Assembly (NCBI GenBank): GCA_027943335.1
Contig: BSBK01007038.1
Location: forward strand, 102,001 to 166,000
DNA length: 64,000 nucleotides
From: Chamaecyparis obtusa
Lineage: Eukaryota; Streptophyta; Pinopsida; Cupressales; Cupressaceae
Direction of reading: 5' to 3'
Below the pieces are notes generated by a model. The model had not been told where the DNA came from and did not search any database. It saw only the letters and a list, made by a program, of their open reading frames with translations. The position numbers were made by a program, and so were the translations under genes. Shown here in pieces: positions 60,501-64,000 of the stretch; the first letter of the stretch is position 1, and every line of letters begins with the position of its first letter.

Positions 60501-61436
60501 CTTCATCTAACATGTTGATGATGCATGCCCCCTTTGAATCTTCCACTTCCGAACTTGTAACCTTGATTTGTCTTTATGATCTTTGAATGTCCCACTAATA
60601 CTACTTCATCCATTTGTTCCCTTGTGGTGATCATGGGTGCTCTTGGCCTATGATGTGGTCTCTCTCAAGGAAATTTGAGGTCTTCCCGAGAGAGCCCACA
60701 TCACACGGAAACATTATTCATCTGGATTCTAGCACCTTTAGATTGTTGTTGTACAGACAATCACCATACTTCAAAGATGGTCTTTTAGGAATACCATCCT
60801 CTCATTACTTTGATTATTTGAATGAGGTAAACAAAATTGAATCATCTTCTTTGGTATCTACACATGGAACAAACAAAATAGTGAAAACATGGTATCTCTT
60901 TTTCATTCCTGCCACATCTTAGTGCACATGCCCTGAGCACAACCCCTTTTAGAGGTGTTTGACTGAGTGCATATATGCATGCTTTTAAATATTATGGTAC
61001 CATACATTGTTTAGATCCATTGGATCTAACCCCCATCTCTTCTTCTCTTCTCTGCAGGTTCAGGATCACATGAGCACACTAGACATGACTAGATCAAGAC
61101 TCCATTACCAGGCAATGTTTGGTACCCTTGCATCTATGTTCACCATTTCATGTATGTATGTACTCATTCATGCAATTCTGAAAATGGCTATGCTCATGGC
61201 CTGTGTGAGCTCAGATGAATGATCTCCTTAGTTCTTTCCTTTTGGTACAGTACATTTAAGACATTGGCACATGTACATGTAATGCTTTTAGATGTAGATC
61301 ATTTCTTTTCCCTTTCATGTATCTTACTATGAAATGAACACAAATTTAAGAAAGATCACCTAATAATCCAAAATAGGGTACAGTAGTCCCACTTAGTAAC
61401 TAGGTCCCCAAAAAAATGAGTAAAAATATGATAACA
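57555..61436 (-). repeat. Element A1 right LTR (5' LTR, 3882 bp)
   Basis: It runs from tattgtcact, the mutated form of TGTTGTCACT, to atgataaca. From 57947 it is collinear with window positions 1-2901 and then 41585-42127. Read on the minus strand it starts TGTTATC, like the A2 LTR start TGTTACC. A 102-codon plus-strand frame (60614-60922) has a matching partner in the other LTR but no recognisable product. Confidence 0.92.
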
Positions 61437-61441
61437 GTAAC

Positions 61442-62411
61442 ATGCTTTCTTTCCTTTGTCTTTGTAGTCTCGATTACTTCTTCTGTCATACTATCGGTTA
61501 CCTTTGTGATCTTGGTTATCTCCCCTATCAAATGTTTTATCACTGGACGGTTCATTGTCTTTGTTATTATTTTTTTGGTTAGGACATCTAGCTACAATGT
61601 GACCAATATCTTTACAATTAAAACATACCAAAGGTAATTTCCCTTTGTCTCTTCCTTTACCTTTTTGCAGTCTCCTAGCCATTAATGCTTCAAGTTCATC
61701 AAATTCATCCTCATCATTGTCACTGTCACTCACATTTCTTATCATGTGTTTACTACTTGATTTACCAATTTTCAAGGATGACATAAATTCAGATTCAACT
61801 TTTGGAATAATACTGTTATCATAGTTATTCAACTCAAAAGTAGTCATTTTACCAACTAGGCTATCAAGTGTAAGAGTGTTACCCGAGGCTGATCTCATTT
61901 CATGAATTGAAGAGATTCTAATAGCATATATATGCAAAAAGGTTCTAAGATTTTTACTCACAATAGTGTCTTCATCAATAACACCTCCCACTCCTCAGAT
62001 ATCATTAAAAATATCCTTGATTTGGTTACTATACTGTCAAATTTTTTCTCCTTCTTTTATCTTCATGTCATCAAACTTTCCTCTAAGACTCTCAACTCTT
62101 GCCCTCATCACATTCACATCTCCTCTGTGAACTAGTGAAATTTTTTTGCACATTGCTTTGGCAGAAGTACATGTCTTGATATCTTCAAATTTAGCATGTG
62201 TTAAGGAAACAAAAATCTCTATCATTTTCATATTATGTTCATGTCTATCTCTCAATTGATCAACAGTCAAAGGTCCAATTGTCAGTTGAATGTAATTATT
62301 TCTAAGGTAGAATACTGCAGATTCTCCAATTCCAGATATATGCAACTTCATTCTTCTTTTCCATGTCAATAATTTGTCTTTTTTTAGCTTTGGCACATCG
62401 CTATTATACAT
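61442..62411 (-). pseudogene. Ty1/copia gag, interrupted by element A1
   Basis: The minus-strand frame starts MYNSDVPKLKKDKLLTWKRR and shows the copia gag order: an N-terminal part with TWKRRMKLHISGIG, a helical UBN2-like middle (FVSLTHAKFEDIKTCTSAKA), and CFNCKDIGHIVARC, a complete CX2CX4HX4C zinc knuckle that binds element RNA. Stops at about 62037 and 61988 and 61491 break it. Element A1's right LTR ends at 61436 and its presumed target duplication gtaac occupies 61437-61441, so the rest of this copia element should lie beyond A1, left of the window. Confidence 0.82.
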
Positions 62412-62463
62412 CTTGTGATCTTTAGCTTAAGTCCTTTAAACTTTCCTTCCAAGAAACGGATGC

Positions 62464-62475
62464 TCTGATACCAAT
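62464..62475 (-). other. Copia primer-binding site (tRNA-iMet type)
   Basis: On the minus strand ATTGGTATCAGAGC follows the LTR end TATCTAACA, the classic site complementary to the initiator tRNA-Met used by Ty1/copia elements. Confidence 0.88.
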
Positions 62476-62788
62476 TGTTAGATAACTAAGAGGGGGGGTG
62501 AATCAGTTAGTTCCAGTTATACTACGGTCCCAAAACTCCCAGATATATATATTTAAAATTTTCAATCAAATTATCAACTCGGTAAGCTATCAACAATAAA
62601 TTTTCACTTCATCTACCGATTGACAGATAATTCAATATTTTATTTACTGATCTGACTAGTTATGAAATGTGTACTTACATGAAGATGAGATGGATATGAA
62701 AGATATGATAATTACAGTCAAAACTAGTTGACATCAATGACAATTCATTGAATGATTTAATTTCCTTACATATCACTTTAGTAGCTCA
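62476..62788 (-). repeat. Copia 5' LTR fragment and junction with an opposite copia piece
   Basis: From 62476 the sequence reads tgttagataactaagagg in plus orientation, i.e. the end of a minus-strand LTR, including a G7 run. The other LTR end cannot be fixed: by about 62790 a plus-strand copia pol frame begins, so the LTR is either very short or truncated. Confidence 0.6.
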
Positions 62789-64000
62789 GTGATCTCTAAT
62801 CATTTTCTTACAATTTTCCATTCATTGCATCAAGATATTCAATCAGTTGTAGGTTATCAGAAATCTACCGAGGTCAATTGTTTTTTTGCAAAGATTGATG
62901 ACAATTTGTTATGGCATAGAAGTTTTTGTCATATCAACTTTGATAACATGGTAAAATCATCTAACAATAATTATATTAGAGATCTACAAAAGATTGTGAA
63001 ACCTGCTAACACTACATGTAGAGAGTGTGATCTGGGAAAGCGAACAAGAAGCACTTTTGCAAGAAAAGGATACTTAGCAAATGGAAACATGGAACTAATC
63101 CATAAACATCTTTGTGGACCTACACAGACCAAGTCATACTTCAAAGATAGGTACTTTATCATATTCACTAATGATTACTCTAGAATGATGTGGTTTGGAT
63201 TTCATAGAGAAAAATTAGAACCATTTGAACCCTTTAAGTTTTATAAGGCAAAACTTGAGAATGAGATAGGTTTGAAGATAAAGTGTTTGAGATCAAACAA
63301 AGATGGAGAATTCACTTCACATGAATTCAATACTTTTTGTTAGAAGCATGGTATTATGAGGTAGACTTTTGCACCTAGGACACCACAACAAAATGGAGTT
63401 GTTGAAAGAAGAAATAGAATAGTTCTTGATACTGCAAGAACCATGTTGATAGAAGGAAAGGTTCCACATAGACATTGGAGAGAAGAAGTCAATACAATAG
63501 TATACATAGTGAATAGAGTAAAAATTTGTGAAGGTACATACAAGACACCATTTGAGCTATGGTATAGTAAGACACCAACTATTAGTTATTTCAAAAAAAT
63601 TGGAAGTAAATATTACATTAAGTGAGATGAATATATAGAAACATTTGATGCTAGAAGTGATGAAGGCATATTCCTTGGCTACTATACTAGAAGTAAAGCT
63701 TATAGATGCTACAATCTAAGAATTAGGAAGTTGATTGAAAGTGCTAATGTGAGAGTGGATGAAAATTTTCAATTTAGAGAAAGATATAGTGATTTTAATC
63801 CCTATGAGATTTCTTTAGAAATTATAAATAAAAATTAGGACAATATGTAGACAACAGAAAATGAGAATGAAATGAATGAAGCATCTTAGGATGTTTTAGT
63901 AATTGAAAATGGCATAAGTATGGATTTGAAGCAAAAAAACACACCCAAATATGTTCTGATAAATCATTCTGAGGATCAGATCGTTAGTGACAACAATAAG
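62789..64000 (+). pseudogene. Ty1/copia integrase region, plus strand, continues past the window
   Basis: It begins inside the GAG-pre-integrase domain (DDNLLWHRSFCHINFDNMVK, then CRECDLGKRTRS) and continues as the integrase core: FTNDYSRMMWFGFHREK with the first catalytic Asp, KCLRSNKDGEFTSHEF where the second Asp of the usual RSDNGGEF is replaced, and APRTPQQNGVVERRNR with the catalytic Glu. Downstream come GIFLGYYTRSKAYRCYN and NVRVDENF, the copia linker toward RT. In-frame stops at about 63343, 63361, 63622, 63838, 63850 and 63889 show that it is dead. It runs opposite to the gag at 61442-62411, so the two are not one intact element. Confidence 0.85.

Overview
The window is gene-poor, repeat-dense nuclear DNA of a plant with a large genome. 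Long, mutated Ty3/gypsy and Ty1/copia LTR retrotransposons, a CACTA DNA transposon and a LINE relic are stacked inside one another. There is no intact host gene, rRNA, tRNA, CRISPR array or prokaryotic-style operon. A conifer or other gymnosperm is my best guess from the AT-rich, decayed, gag-bearing elements with very long LTRs, but that is inference. Nearly every coding stretch carries stops or frameshifts.

The layout can be solved almost completely from target-site duplications (TSDs) and LTR matches. (1) The outermost host is a Ty1/copia relic (61442-62480, minus strand) abutting a second copia fragment in the opposite orientation (about 62789-64000, plus). (2) Element A1 sits in the copia gag, minus strand. 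Its left LTR starts upstream of the window, is seen at 1-2901 and resumes at 41585-42127; its right LTR is 57555-61436. (3) Element C, minus strand, 2902-41579, TSD catgg, is inserted in A1's left LTR. (4) Element A2, same family as A1 but plus strand, 6142-35829, TSD gttca/gttcc, is inserted in C. (5) A CACTA transposon, 9814-28600, TSD ttg, is inserted in A2's 5' LTR. (6) Two solo LTRs, 14340-16058 (TSD ctatt) and 19103-21135 (TSD gacaa/gataa), lie inside the CACTA element. Separately, element B, a Tat-like Ty3/gypsy element on the minus strand, 43459-56251, TSD aatct, sits in A1's internal region.

B is the only element here with recognisable gypsy pol domains: gag, zinc-knuckle-like motif, protease, G-patch-like segment, the N-terminal edge of reverse transcriptase, and integrase. 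The catalytic RT and RNase H are missing. C and family A have no pol. C carries a proline-rich gag-like protein and shares its polypurine tract and primer-site type with B. Family A has LTRs of about 4 kb around an internal region of only about 2.6 kb, which encodes one coiled-coil/acidic protein that I do not recognise.

The most interesting object is the 18.8 kb CACTA element. It has no visible transposase. It is filled with palindromic repeat units and captured gene pieces: a PIN auxin-efflux-carrier exon with both splice sites preserved (11136-11221, minus), an exon resembling the TSO1/CPP (CXC-domain) family (10804-10973, plus), and other exon-like segments that have been duplicated within the element.
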